DNA of 64,000 nucleotides from an uncultured Bacteroides sp. (GTDB taxonomy: Bacteria > Bacteroidota > Bacteroidia > Bacteroidales > Bacteroidaceae): NCBI GenBank assembly GCA_948847595.1, contig CAQOGY010000002.1:310001-374000 (forward strand), given 5' to 3'. The position numbers and the translations under genes are program-made. Below the pieces are notes generated by a model. That model was not told the origin of the DNA, ran no database searches, and saw only the letters and a program-made list of their open reading frames with translations. Below are positions 8,513-17,120 of this stretch, one piece after another. Each line of letters starts with the position of its first letter. Position 1 is the first letter of the stretch.

Positions 8513-9522
8513 TGAAAAGCAAGAGACTACAAGGTTTGGTCACAGCAGGGCGGTGGACACTCCCTGCTGCGATTTTCATCTGCACCCTTTGTTGGGTGCT
8601 GACCTCTGTCCTATTGCCCGAACTCACCATGACAGCGGGCGAAGAAGGCGGTTCCGTGCTTTGGCAGTCTGCCCGCACGTTGCTGCTCCCCGCATGGGCG
8701 GAGCATCTTGTCAGTTTCTTGATTTACGCGGCTATCGGCTATTTCCTGATCGAGCTGAACAACCGGTTCAGTATCATCCGTATGCGGGCTTCCGTGCAGA
8801 CAGCTATCTATTTTCTGCTGGTCACCGTCTGTCCGGAGATGCACCTGTTATATGCCGGAAACGTTGCCGCCATAACCTTTTTATTCTCCATCTATTTCCT
8901 GTTCAAGAGTTACCAGCAGGCACAGGCGTCAGGATATCTGTTCTACTCGTTCCTGTTTATCGGTGCAGGGAGCATTCTCTTTCCCCAGCTCACCTTCTTC
9001 TCGGTGCTCTGGTTGTTTGAGGCGCACCGTTTTCAGTCACTTACGTTCCGTAGTTTCTGTGGCGCGCTGGTAGGATGGACAATGCCCTACTGGATGCTGT
9101 TCGGACACGCTTTCTTCTACGATCAGATAGGGCTGTTCTATCATCCTTTCAAAGAACTGGCTACTTTTGGAGATATATTCAACCTACAGATACTCCAGCC
9201 GTGGGAGCTGGCGACTCTCGGCTATCTGTTTGTATTGTTCATCGTCAGCGCCGCCCATTGCGTCGTTGCCGGATTCGAAGATAAGATACGTACGCGCGCC
9301 TATTTACAGTTTCTCATAGACGTGACACTCTTTCTCTTCGTACTGATTGTGCTACAGCCGTCACAATGCAGCAATCTCTTGCCATTGCTCATGATAAGCA
9401 ACAGCATACTGATCGGCCACCTTTTTGTGCTGACCAACAATAAAACATCGAATATATTCTTCATTGTTGCTACGGTCTGCCTCATCCTTTTATTTGTTTT
9501 TAACGTATGGACGCTTTTATAG
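8512..9522 (+). CDS. Polytopic membrane protein of unknown function
   Basis: 336 residues with about nine hydrophobic helices (AAIFICTLCWVLTSVLLP, LVSFLIYAAIGYFLIEL, LYFLFVLFIVSAAHCVV-like segments, FIVATVCLILLFVFNVW at the C-terminus). No catalytic motif is recognised. The start overlaps the purD stop (TAATG) and its end overlaps the DedA-like gene by 16 bp, so the three are one translational unit. The conserved coupling to purD suggests a constitutive role in the envelope, but I cannot assign one. Confidence 0.8.
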   Translation: MKSKRLQGLVTAGRWTLPAAIFICTLCWVLTSVLLPELTMTAGEEGGSVLWQSARTLLLPAWAEHLVSFLIYAAIGYFLIELNNRFSIIRMRASVQTAIYFLLVTVCPEMHLLYAGNVAAITFLFSIYFLFKSYQQAQASGYLFYSFLFIGAGSILFPQLTFFSVLWLFEAHRFQSLTFRSFCGALVGWTMPYWMLFGHAFFYDQIGLFYHPFKELATFGDIFNLQILQPWELATLGYLFVLFIVSAAHCVVAGFEDKIRTRAYLQFLIDVTLFLFVLIVLQPSQCSNLLPLLMISNSILIGHLFVLTNNKTSNIFFIVATVCLILLFVFNVWTLL

Positions 9523-9986
9523 ACTCAACGATACAACTCCTCATCGAATGGGGACTTCCGGGATTGTTTATCTCGGCCTTACTCGCAGGGAGTATTGTAC
9601 CATTCAGTTCTGAACTGGTGTTGGTAGCACTGGTAAAACTCGGACTGCCACCCACTGCCTGTATACTGGCTGCCACCCTCGGCAATACGGCAGGCGGAAT
9701 GACCTGCTACTATATGGGGCGCCTGGGCAAAATAAGCTGGATTGAGAAATACTTCAAAGTAAAGAAGGAGAAAGTAGACAAGATGGTAAGATTCCTGCAA
9801 GGAAAAGGAGCATTGATGGCATTCTTCGCTTTCCTGCCGGCCATCGGAGAGGTGATCTCCATCGCACTGGGATTTATGCGAAGTAATATATGGCTTACCA
9901 CCGCCTCCATGTTTGTCGGCAAACTGATACGTTACATTCTGCTTCTGTACGTACTGGAAAGCGCATGGAACGTCGTTGCGGGATGA
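9507..9986 (+). CDS. YqaA-type DedA/SNARE-associated membrane protein
   Basis: Small inner-membrane protein of the DedA superfamily (VTT domain), members of which have been linked to lipid-carrier recycling and membrane homeostasis. 159 residues; IEWGLPGLFISALLAGSIVP and SSELVLVALVKLG at the N-terminus, the conserved LGNTAGGMTCYYMGRLG, then FLQGKGALMAFFAFLPAIGEVISIALG, which carries the family's Gly/Pro pattern. It starts inside the 3' end of the preceding gene (out of frame, 16-bp overlap). The substrate is not predictable from sequence. Confidence 0.88.
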   Translation: MDAFIDSTIQLLIEWGLPGLFISALLAGSIVPFSSELVLVALVKLGLPPTACILAATLGNTAGGMTCYYMGRLGKISWIEKYFKVKKEKVDKMVRFLQGKGALMAFFAFLPAIGEVISIALGFMRSNIWLTTASMFVGKLIRYILLLYVLESAWNVVAG

Positions 9987-9988
9987 AA

Positions 9989-10023
9989 TAATAGGTAATA
10001 AGTAACAGGTAATAGGTAATAGG
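9989..10023 (+). repeat. Five-unit heptamer array before the MnmD-type methyltransferase gene
   Basis: Five 7-bp units: TAATAGG, TAATAAG, TAACAGG, TAATAGG, TAATAGG. It begins 3 bp after the DedA-like stop codon and ends 9 bp before the ATG at 10033, so it occupies almost the whole intergenic gap. Confidence 0.75.
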
Positions 10024-10032
10024 TTTTTTGAG

Positions 10033-10755
10033 ATGAAAAGAGTGATTGAAAAGACTGATGACGGGAGCGCCACCCTATTTGTTCCGGAATTGAATGAACA
10101 TTATCATTCGACCAAAGGAGCACGTACGGAGTCCCAGCATATTTTCATCAATATGGGACTGAAAGCCTCCGCTACCCCCTCTCCGCATATTCTGGAGATC
10201 GGTTTCGGAACGGGGCTGAATGCTTGGCTTACACTTGAAGAAGCAGAAAGAAGCGGACGTAACGTACATTATACAGGACTTGAACTCTACCCGTTGGAAT
10301 GGCAGATGGTGGAGCAACTGGGATATATAGAACAACCAGCAGCTATCGGCCTGTTCAAAGCAATCCATACATCGCCGTGGGAAGAAGAAATATCCTTTAC
10401 CCCACACTTCACTCTCTGCAAAGTACAAGCCGACGTTAATGAATGGACTACCCAGCGCAGCTATTCTCCATTATCCATTATCCATTCTCCATTATCATTT
10501 GACGTTATCTATTTCGACGCCTTCGCTCCGGAAAAGCAGCCGGAAATGTGGTCGCAGGAACTATTTAACCGTTTATATGTTTTATTAAATGAAGGAGGTA
10601 TCCTCACCACTTATTGTGCCAAAGGAGTCATCCGACGTATGTTACAGGCCGCAGGCTTTACCGTAGAGCGCCTTCCCGGTCCTCCGGGAGGAAAGCGGGA
10701 AATACTACGTGCCCGAAAACTGGAACAGAATCAACCCCCGATATTAATACAATAG
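10033..10755 (+). CDS. tRNA U34 methyltransferase of the MnmD/MnmC N-domain type
   Basis: Predicted to methylate nm5s2U34 to mnm5s2U34 in the wobble position of tRNAs such as tRNA-Gln(UUG). Only the SAM-dependent MnmD half is present; the FAD oxidase domain of E. coli MnmC is absent, as in other Bacteroidetes. Visible: N-terminal GSATLFVPELNEHYHSTKGA, SAM motif ILEIGFGTGLNAWLTLEEA, catalytic region VIYFDAFAPEKQPEMWSQ, and the end PGPPGGKREILRA. A low-complexity insert (SPLSIIHSPLS) at 10464-10498 is a heptamer array translated in frame. Confidence 0.9.
   Translation: MKRVIEKTDDGSATLFVPELNEHYHSTKGARTESQHIFINMGLKASATPSPHILEIGFGTGLNAWLTLEEAERSGRNVHYTGLELYPLEWQMVEQLGYIEQPAAIGLFKAIHTSPWEEEISFTPHFTLCKVQADVNEWTTQRSYSPLSIIHSPLSFDVIYFDAFAPEKQPEMWSQELFNRLYVLLNEGGILTTYCAKGVIRRMLQAAGFTVERLPGPPGGKREILRARKLEQNQPPILIQ
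10464..10498 (+). repeat. Five-unit heptamer array inside the MnmD-type reading frame
   Basis: Units TTCTCCA, TTATCCA, TTATCCA, TTCTCCA, TTATCAT. It is translated as a Ser/Pro/Ile-rich loop between the N-terminal part and the strand with DAFAPE, a position that could be a tolerant surface loop. Confidence 0.75.
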
Positions 10756-10757
10756 TC

Positions 10758-11684
10758 ATGAAACAACAACTAAAAGATTTGAAAACACTCCTTCTTCTCG
10801 GCTCCTGCCTCCTGTTGGCAGCCTGCACGGGTCGCACGTCCAAAGCAAGCGGCAGCGAAGAAGCGAAACCAGTCATTACCGTCACTATCGAACCGCAGCG
10901 CTACTTCACGGAAGCGATTGCCGGTGATAAATTCACGGTAGTCAGCATGGTCCCGAAAGGTTCCAGTCCGGAGACATACGACCCTATTCCTCAGCAACTT
11001 GTCTCTTTGGGAGACAGCAAAGCCTATCTCCGTATCGGCTACATCGGCTTTGAGCAGACCTGGATGGACCGACTGATGAATAACACCCCTCATATCCAAG
11101 TATTCGACACCTCGAAAGGCATAGACCTGATTCTGAACAACGGTGAGCACAACCACGCAGCAGGACATCATGACCACGACGGGCACAACCACGCCGTAGA
11201 ACCGCATATCTGGAACTCTACCGCCAACGCCCTCATCCTTGCCGGAAACACCTTCAAGGCACTTTGTATGCTCGACAAGCCCAACGAAGCATATTATCTG
11301 GCACGTTACGACTCCCTCTGCCAACGTATCCAGCACACCGACAGCCTCATCCGCCGGCAACTTTCCGCTCCGGAATCGGCCAAAGCCTTTATGATTTACC
11401 ATCCGGCTCTCTCCTACTTTGCCCGTGACTACGGCCTGCATCAGATTTCAATCGAAGAAGGAGGCAAAGAACCTTCGCCCGCCCATCTGAAAGAACTGAT
11501 AGACCTGTGCAAATCGGAGAAAGTAAGCGTCATCTTCGTCCAACCGGAGTTCGACAAGCGCAACGCGGAAACCATCGCACAGCAAACCGGCACAAAGGTA
11601 GTCCCCATCAACCCGTTAAGCTACGACTGGGAAACGGAAATGCTGAACGTAGCCAAAGCTCTCACACCTATGGACCCCGAATAA
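10758..11684 (+). CDS. Zinc-type ABC transporter substrate-binding lipoprotein (ZnuA family)
   Basis: Periplasmic metal-binding lipoprotein. The start is set at 10758, 3 bases after the stop of the preceding gene: MKQQLKDLKTLLLLGSCLLLAACTG, with lipobox LAAC. The ZnuA/TroA fold is recognisable from SMVPKGSSPETYDPIPQQL, the His-rich metal loop (HNHAAGHHDHDGHNHAVEPH), the ligand region IWNSTANALILA, FMIYHPALSYFARDYGL and IFVQPEFDKRNAETIA. The His-rich loop argues for zinc over manganese. It is followed by the ATPase gene after 59 bp; no permease gene is found in the window. Confidence 0.92.
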   Translation: MKQQLKDLKTLLLLGSCLLLAACTGRTSKASGSEEAKPVITVTIEPQRYFTEAIAGDKFTVVSMVPKGSSPETYDPIPQQLVSLGDSKAYLRIGYIGFEQTWMDRLMNNTPHIQVFDTSKGIDLILNNGEHNHAAGHHDHDGHNHAVEPHIWNSTANALILAGNTFKALCMLDKPNEAYYLARYDSLCQRIQHTDSLIRRQLSAPESAKAFMIYHPALSYFARDYGLHQISIEEGGKEPSPAHLKELIDLCKSEKVSVIFVQPEFDKRNAETIAQQTGTKVVPINPLSYDWETEMLNVAKALTPMDPE

Positions 11685-11743
11685 CAACGGGCCTCCATAG
11701 CGTTAATGACCGAATGATACATAAACGAAGTAATTCTCCAAAC

Positions 11744-12535
11744 ATGAAACCGATTATCGAAATAAAGAACCTTGCTGCCGGATACGACGGCCGTACCGTA
11801 CTCCACGACATCAACCTGAACATTTACGAACGGGACTTTCTGGGCATCATCGGTCCGAACGGAGGCGGTAAGACAACACTCATCAAGTGCATCCTCGGTC
11901 TGCTGAAACCGACAGCCGGAGAAATCATCTTCCATGCCCCTACAGAAGCATCCTCCCACTCTCAACTTTCCACTTCCAACTCTCCACTTTCCCTCGGCTA
12001 TCTGCCGCAATATAACACCATCGACCGGAAATTCCCGATTTCGGTAGAGGAAGTGATACTTTCCGGACTAAGTATCCAGAAATCCCTCACCTCCCGTTTC
12101 ACTCCCGAGCAAAGAGAAAAAGGCAAGCATATCATCACCCGCATGGGACTCGAAGGGCTCGAACACCGTTCCATCGGACAGCTTAGCGGCGGGCAACTGC
12201 AACGTGCACTGCTAGGACGCGCCATCATCTCCGACCCTTCGGTACTGATTCTTGACGAACCCAGCACGTATATCGACAAACGCTTCGAAGCCCGTCTCTA
12301 CGAACTGCTGGCGGAGATTAACAAAGAATGCGCCATCATCCTTGTCAGTCACGACATCGGCACTGTACTGCAACAAGTGAAATCCATTGCCTGCGTCAAC
12401 GAGACACTGGATTACCACCCTGACACGGGCGTCTCCACAGAATGGCTGGAAAGAAACTTCAACTGCCCCATCGAACTGCTGGGACACGGCACGTTGCCAC
12501 ACCGCGTTCTCGGTGAACATCATCATCATCACTAA
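11744..12535 (+). CDS. ABC transporter ATPase of the zinc/manganese type (ZnuC family), His-rich C-terminus
   Basis: Energises metal import. The start is MKPIIEIKNLAAGYDGR at 11744. Walker A GPNGGGKTT, Q-loop LGYLPQYN, signature LSGGQLQR, Walker B VLILDEPS and the switch His in LVSHD are intact. Two oddities: a Ser-rich insert (SSHSQLSTSNSPLS) just before the Q-loop, encoded by a five-unit heptamer array, and a C-terminal run of five histidines (GEHHHHH) that may bind metal. The expected membrane permease (ZnuB type) does not follow; 418 bp of non-coding DNA does. Confidence 0.92.
   Translation: MKPIIEIKNLAAGYDGRTVLHDINLNIYERDFLGIIGPNGGGKTTLIKCILGLLKPTAGEIIFHAPTEASSHSQLSTSNSPLSLGYLPQYNTIDRKFPISVEEVILSGLSIQKSLTSRFTPEQREKGKHIITRMGLEGLEHRSIGQLSGGQLQRALLGRAIISDPSVLILDEPSTYIDKRFEARLYELLAEINKECAIILVSHDIGTVLQQVKSIACVNETLDYHPDTGVSTEWLERNFNCPIELLGHGTLPHRVLGEHHHHH
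11959..11993 (+). repeat. Five-unit heptamer array inside the ABC ATPase reading frame
   Basis: Units CTCTCAA, CTTTCCA, CTTCCAA, CTCTCCA, CTTTCCC. It lies between Walker A and the Q-loop and adds about a dozen Ser/Thr/Leu residues to the domain without breaking the frame. Confidence 0.7.
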
Positions 12536-12618
12536 ACATTCATTTGCCGGTGCTACATCAAAGAACGGCTGCACCGCATATCAGTCATTTACAACGGTCA
12601 CATCAAGCAGCAACAACT

Positions 12619-12728
12619 GACTTCTCAACTGTTAATGATTGAGATGTCAGATGTTAATAGTTGACATCTCAGGTATTAACAGTTGAGAAGTCAGCTATTA
12701 ATGTCTGACAACGCAAGTATTATTAACC
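12619..12728. repeat. Five 22-bp units forming a nested palindrome
   Basis: Five consecutive 22-bp units starting at 12619, 12641, 12663, 12685 and 12707. Each has an 8-base block (GACTTCTC, GAGATGTC, GACATCTC, GAGAAGTC, GACAACGC) followed by a TATTAA-like core. Blocks 1 and 4 are reverse complements, as are blocks 2 and 3, so units 1-4 can fold into one hairpin of about 74 nt. A related array lies at 36421-36530. Confidence 0.8.
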
Positions 12729-12901
12729 AATAAATGATTCAATGCTTAATATAAAAGATACAAAATTAGTATCTTTATACCTACTGTTGTTTATACTGTT
12801 TAGTGATTCCCCCGTTTCACTAAAAGGGCATAAGATAAAGTAAATCACCTTTCCGTTACTTAATATTTCTTACTTTCTGCCTCATTATCCTTACAAATCA
12901 C

Positions 12902-12909
12902 TATCTTTG
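12902..12909 (+). promoter_or_regulatory. -7 promoter box of the DUF2723 gene
   Basis: TATCTTTG, an exact match to TAnnTTTG, 44 bp before the ATG at 12954. The -33 element is not clear. Confidence 0.5.
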
Positions 12910-12953
12910 CGCCCACGTAATCTGTTTTTTAACGAAAAATCTAGATAGTGCTA

Positions 12954-15900
12954 ATGAAACAGTACAGAACTATAAACAACCTCGTGGGTTGGATTACATT
13001 CATCATTGCGGCAACGGTCTACTGCCTGACAATAGAACCGACCGCAAGTTTTTGGGACTGTCCCGAGTTTATAACTACCGGTTATAAACTGGAAGTAGGA
13101 CACCCGCCCGGCGCACCTTTCTTCATGCTGGTAGCGAACCTGTTCTCTCAATTCGCCTCCGATGTAACCACCGTAGCGAAGATGGTAAACTACATGAGCG
13201 CACTGATGAGCGGTGCCTGTATCCTGTTCCTTTTCTGGAGCATCACCCATCTGGTACGCAAACTGGTAATCACCGACGAGAACAACATCACGAAAGGACA
13301 ACTTATCACTGTCATGGGTAGCGGACTGGTCGGCGCACTGGTCTACACCTTCAGCGACACCTTCTGGTTCTCTGCCGTAGAAGGCGAAGTATATGCTTTC
13401 TCCTCCCTCTTTACAGCCGTTGTATTCTGGCTGATTCTGAAATGGGAAGATGTGGCCAACCAGCCTCACAGCGACCGCTGGCTGATTCTGATCGCTTATC
13501 TGACCGGACTGAGTATCGGTGTTCACTTGCTGAACCTCCTCTGTCTGCCGGCAATCGTATTGGTGTACTACTACAAGAAAACTCCGAACGCCACTGCCAA
13601 AGGCTCATTGCTCGCCCTGCTCGGATCGGGCGTACTCGTAGCAGCCGTGCTTTATGGCATCGTGCCCGGTATCGTTAAAGTCGGCGGCTGGTTCGAACTG
13701 CTGTTTGTCAACGGACTCGGCATGTCGTTCAACTCCGGCGTCGTTGTCTATATCATTCTGCTCGCCGCCGCCCTTATCTGGGGTGTGTACGAAAGCTACA
13801 CCGAAAAGAGCAGACTCCGCATGGCCATCTCATTCATTCTGACCATCGCCCTGCTGGGTATTCCATTCTACGGACACGGCGTAAGCAGCATCCTTATCGG
13901 TGTCGTAGTGATCGCAATTCTTGGCATCTACCTTGCTCCGCAAGTACAGGAAAAGATCAAAGAGAAATGGCGCATCTCCGCCCGTACCATGAATACGGCA
14001 TTGCTGTGCACCATGATGATCGTGATCGGTTATTCCTCTTATGCACTGATCGTGATCCGTTCTACCGCCAACACACCGATGGACCAGAACTCTCCGGAAG
14101 ATATCTTCACGCTGGGCGAATACCTCGGCCGTGAACAATACGGAACCCGTCCTCTCTTCTACGGTCCTGCTTTCTCCTCGAAAGTGGCACTCGACGTGAA
14201 AGACGGATACTGCGTCCCCCGCCAGTCACAGACGGGAAGCAAATACGTCCGCAAAGAAAAGACTTCACCGGACGAAAAAGACTCATACATCGAACTGCCG
14301 GGACGTATCGAATACGAATACGCGCAAAATATGCTTTTCCCCCGTATGTACAGCTCCGCGCACTCCTCACTCTACAAGCAGTGGGTAGACATCAAGGGGC
14401 ATGACGTCCCATACGACCAATGCGGCGAAATGGTGATGGTGAACGTACCGAACCAATGGGAAAACATCAAGTTCTTCTTCTCCTACCAGCTCAACTTCAT
14501 GTACTGGCGCTACTTTATGTGGAACTTTGCCGGACGGCAGAACGACATTCAGAGCAGCGGAGAAATAGAACACGGTAACTGGATCACCGGAATCCCATTT
14601 ATCGACAATCTGCTGGTGGGCAACCAGGAATTGCTTCCGCAGGACCTCAAAAACAACAAAGGACACAACGTATTCTACTGCCTGCCGCTGCTGCTCGGCC
14701 TGATCGGACTCTTCTGGCAAGCATACCACAGCCAGCGGGGTATCCAGCAATTCTGGGTGGTGTTCTTCCTGTTCTTTATGACAGGTATCGCCATCGTGCT
14801 CTACCTTAACCAGACACCTGCGCAGCCGCGTGAACGTGACTATGCGTATGCCGGTTCGTTCTACGCCTTCGCCATCTGGGTAGGTATGGGAGTCGCAGGT
14901 ATCATCCGTATGTTACGCGATTACTGCAAGATGAAAGAAGTTCCGGCTGCCGCTCTCGCATCAGTACTCTGTCTGCTTGTCCCCATCCAAATGGCCGGAC
15001 AGACATGGGACGACCACGACCGTAGCGGACGCTTTGTTGCCCGTGACTTCGGTCAGAACTATCTGATGACCTTGCAGGAAGAAGGAAATCCGATCATCTT
15101 CACCAATGGTGACAACGATACTTTCCCGTTGTGGTACAATCAGGAGACAGAAGGTTTCCGTACCGATGCACGTACCTGTAACCTCAGCTACCTGCAAACC
15201 GACTGGTACATCGACCAGATGAAACGTCCCGCTTACGACTCTCCGTCACTCCCGATCACTTGGGATCGTGTGGAATACGTCGAAGGCCAGAACGAATACA
15301 TCCCCATCCGTCCGGAAGTAAAGAAGAATATCGACCAGATGTATGCACAGGCAGACAGCGCGCTCGAAAACGGAAATCCGGAAGCGATGAACGAACTGAA
15401 AGAACAGTTCGGAGAAAACCCGTATGAACTGAAGAATATCCTCAAATACTGGGTTCGTTCGGATAAGGAAGGGCTGCGCGTCATCCCTACCGACAGCATC
15501 GTAATGAAGATCGACAAGGAAGCTGTCCGCCGTTCCGGCATGAAAATACCGGAAGCGCTGGGCGACTCCATCCCCGAATACATGACCATCTTGCTGAGAG
15601 ACGCCAACGGCAACCCGAAACGCGCCCTCTACAAGAGCGAACTGATGATGCTCGAAATGCTTGCCAACGCCAACTGGGAACGTCCCATCTACATGGCTAT
15701 CACCGTAGGCAGTGAAAACCACCTCGGCATGGACAACCACTTCACGCAGGAAGGTCTGGCATACCGCTTCACTCCGTTCGATACGGACAAGCTGAACAGC
15801 AAGATCGACAGCGAAAAGATGTACGACAACCTGATGAACAAGTTCAAGTTCGGCGGCATCGAGAAACCGGGCATCTACATCGACGAAAACGTAATGCGTA

Positions 15901-16328
15901 TGTGCTACACACACCGGCGCATCTTCACACAGCTCGTAGGACAGCTCATCAAAGAAGGCAAAAAAGACAAGGCACTCGCCGCACTCGACTACGCCGAGAA
16001 GATGATCCCGTCATACAACGTACCGTATGACTGGGCAAACGGCGCCTTCCAAATGGCGGAAGCCTACTACCAGCTGGGACAAAACGAAAAAGCGAACAAG
16101 ATCATCGACGAACTTGCCAACAAGTCTCTCGAATACATGATCTGGTATCTCAGCCTGACTGATTACCAACTTTCCATCGCCAGCGAAAACTTCATGTACA
16201 ACGCAGGACTGCTTGACGCAGAAGTACGCCTAATGGAGAAATACAAATCAGAAGAATTGGCTAAACATTACTCGGAACAACTCGACCAGCTATACAATGA
16301 GTACGTTGCGAGAATGAAAGGGAAATAA
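12954..16328 (+). CDS. DUF2723 family membrane protein (predicted GT-C-type glycosyltransferase)
   Basis: 1124-residue inner-membrane protein. ATG at 12954 is chosen over the GTG at 12948. The N-terminal half carries about a dozen membrane helices and the family signature (FWDCPEFITTGYKLEVGHPP) with the acidic residue expected for GT-C enzymes that use lipid-linked sugar donors. The C-terminal half is soluble and ends with TPR-like helices (ALAALDYAEKMIPS, AEAYYQLGQNEKANKII). The family is common in Bacteroidetes and has been proposed to act in protein O-glycosylation; that role is inference here. It is transcribed from its own promoter; 102 bp of heptamer arrays separate it from the deacetylase gene. 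Confidence 0.92.
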   Translation: MKQYRTINNLVGWITFIIAATVYCLTIEPTASFWDCPEFITTGYKLEVGHPPGAPFFMLVANLFSQFASDVTTVAKMVNYMSALMSGACILFLFWSITHLVRKLVITDENNITKGQLITVMGSGLVGALVYTFSDTFWFSAVEGEVYAFSSLFTAVVFWLILKWEDVANQPHSDRWLILIAYLTGLSIGVHLLNLLCLPAIVLVYYYKKTPNATAKGSLLALLGSGVLVAAVLYGIVPGIVKVGGWFELLFVNGLGMSFNSGVVVYIILLAAALIWGVYESYTEKSRLRMAISFILTIALLGIPFYGHGVSSILIGVVVIAILGIYLAPQVQEKIKEKWRISARTMNTALLCTMMIVIGYSSYALIVIRSTANTPMDQNSPEDIFTLGEYLGREQYGTRPLFYGPAFSSKVALDVKDGYCVPRQSQTGSKYVRKEKTSPDEKDSYIELPGRIEYEYAQNMLFPRMYSSAHSSLYKQWVDIKGHDVPYDQCGEMVMVNVPNQWENIKFFFSYQLNFMYWRYFMWNFAGRQNDIQSSGEIEHGNWITGIPFIDNLLVGNQELLPQDLKNNKGHNVFYCLPLLLGLIGLFWQAYHSQRGIQQFWVVFFLFFMTGIAIVLYLNQTPAQPRERDYAYAGSFYAFAIWVGMGVAGIIRMLRDYCKMKEVPAAALASVLCLLVPIQMAGQTWDDHDRSGRFVARDFGQNYLMTLQEEGNPIIFTNGDNDTFPLWYNQETEGFRTDARTCNLSYLQTDWYIDQMKRPAYDSPSLPITWDRVEYVEGQNEYIPIRPEVKKNIDQMYAQADSALENGNPEAMNELKEQFGENPYELKNILKYWVRSDKEGLRVIPTDSIVMKIDKEAVRRSGMKIPEALGDSIPEYMTILLRDANGNPKRALYKSELMMLEMLANANWERPIYMAITVGSENHLGMDNHFTQEGLAYRFTPFDTDKLNSKIDSEKMYDNLMNKFKFGGIEKPGIYIDENVMRMCYTHRRIFTQLVGQLIKEGKKDKALAALDYAEKMIPSYNVPYDWANGAFQMAEAYYQLGQNEKANKIIDELANKSLEYMIWYLSLTDYQLSIASENFMYNAGLLDAEVRLMEKYKSEELAKHYSEQLDQLYNEYVARMKGK

Positions 16329-16332
16329 AAAC

Positions 16333-16367
16333 TAAGTAATAAGTATTAAGTAATAAGTAATAAGCTG
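16333..16367 (+). repeat. Five-unit heptamer array, left arm of an inverted pair
   Basis: Units TAAGTAA, TAAGTAT, TAAGTAA, TAAGTAA, TAAGCTG (last one degenerate), directly after the DUF2723 stop codon. It pairs as an inverted repeat with 16385-16419 around a GC-rich centre. Confidence 0.75.
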
Positions 16368-16384
16368 CGCCATAAGCCGCACGG

Positions 16385-16419
16385 TTATTACTTATTACCT
16401 ATTACCTGTTACTTATTAA
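16385..16419 (-). repeat. Five-unit heptamer array, right arm of the inverted pair
   Basis: Units TTATTAC, TTATTAC, CTATTAC, CTGTTAC, TTATTAA. Reverse-complementary in pattern to 16333-16367, ending 11 bp before the ATG of the deacetylase gene. The pair could form a long hairpin in the transcript, acting as a terminator or leader structure. Confidence 0.75.
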
Positions 16420-16430
16420 TAAAGACTCTT

Positions 16431-17045
16431 ATGTTTATAGAACAACCACCTTGGTTCTTCCGAGCGCTGTATCCACAAGCCATCTTCCGGATGGACCCAA
16501 ACGAACGGGCTGTCTACCTGACTTTTGACGACGGCCCTATCCCGGAAGTAACCCCTTGGGTACTGGAGCTACTGAAGAAACACGATATTAAAGCTACCTT
16601 CTTCATGGTAGGCGACAATATCCGCAAACACCCGGACGAATACCGGATGGTGGTAGAACACGGACACCGCATCGGCAACCATACTTTCAACCACATCCGC
16701 GGCTTTGAATACTCCAATCCGGATTATCTGGCCAACACCAGACGGGTAGACGAAATTATCCACTCAGACCTATTCCGCCCTCCACATGGCCACATGGGGT
16801 TCCGGCAATATTACACCCTTCGCCACCATTACCGTATCATCATGTGGGATCTCGTAACCCGTGACTACAGTAAGCGAATGCGCCCGGAACAGGTACTGAA
16901 TAACGTAAAACGCTACGTACGCAACGGTTCCATCATCACCTTCCACGACTCTCTGAAATCGTGGAACAACGGGAATCTGCAATATGCCCTCCCCCGTGCC
17001 ATCGAATTTCTGAAAGCGGAGGGCTATGAATTCAAGGTATTCTAG
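16431..17045 (+). CDS. Polysaccharide deacetylase (NodB domain)
   Basis: Metal-dependent carbohydrate N-deacetylase of the CE4 family, 204 residues, a bare NodB domain without signal peptide. Motif 1 TFDDGPIPEVTP (catalytic Asp and metal Asp), motif 2 HRIGNHTFNH (metal His pair), motif 3 FRPPHGHMG, motif 4 IIMWDLVTRDYS and motif 5 SIITFHDS are all present. The substrate is not predictable from sequence; peptidoglycan or lipid-linked sugars are possible. The start follows a heptamer array by 11 bp. Confidence 0.92.
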   Translation: MFIEQPPWFFRALYPQAIFRMDPNERAVYLTFDDGPIPEVTPWVLELLKKHDIKATFFMVGDNIRKHPDEYRMVVEHGHRIGNHTFNHIRGFEYSNPDYLANTRRVDEIIHSDLFRPPHGHMGFRQYYTLRHHYRIIMWDLVTRDYSKRMRPEQVLNNVKRYVRNGSIITFHDSLKSWNNGNLQYALPRAIEFLKAEGYEFKVF

Positions 17046-17120
17046 CTGCCGGCGAAGAAACATTTTACCTGCCGACAGCCAGTTTTCTAATTACCGATAA
17101 GGTTTTCATACATATCCATT

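Larger units (their letters stand above)
12536..12953. other. Non-coding gap with a 22-bp-period palindromic array and the DUF2723 promoter region
   Basis: No plausible gene. It holds the repeat array at 12619-12728, a hairpin TTTAGTGA (12799-12806) with TCACTAAA (12817-12824), and a TATCTTTG -7 box (12902-12909). A permease gene expected after the ABC ATPase is absent. Confidence 0.7.

Noticed and set aside
12536..12953. A missing zinc permease gene, possibly degraded
   Set aside because: No membrane-helix-like frame or remnant can be read on either strand in this gap.
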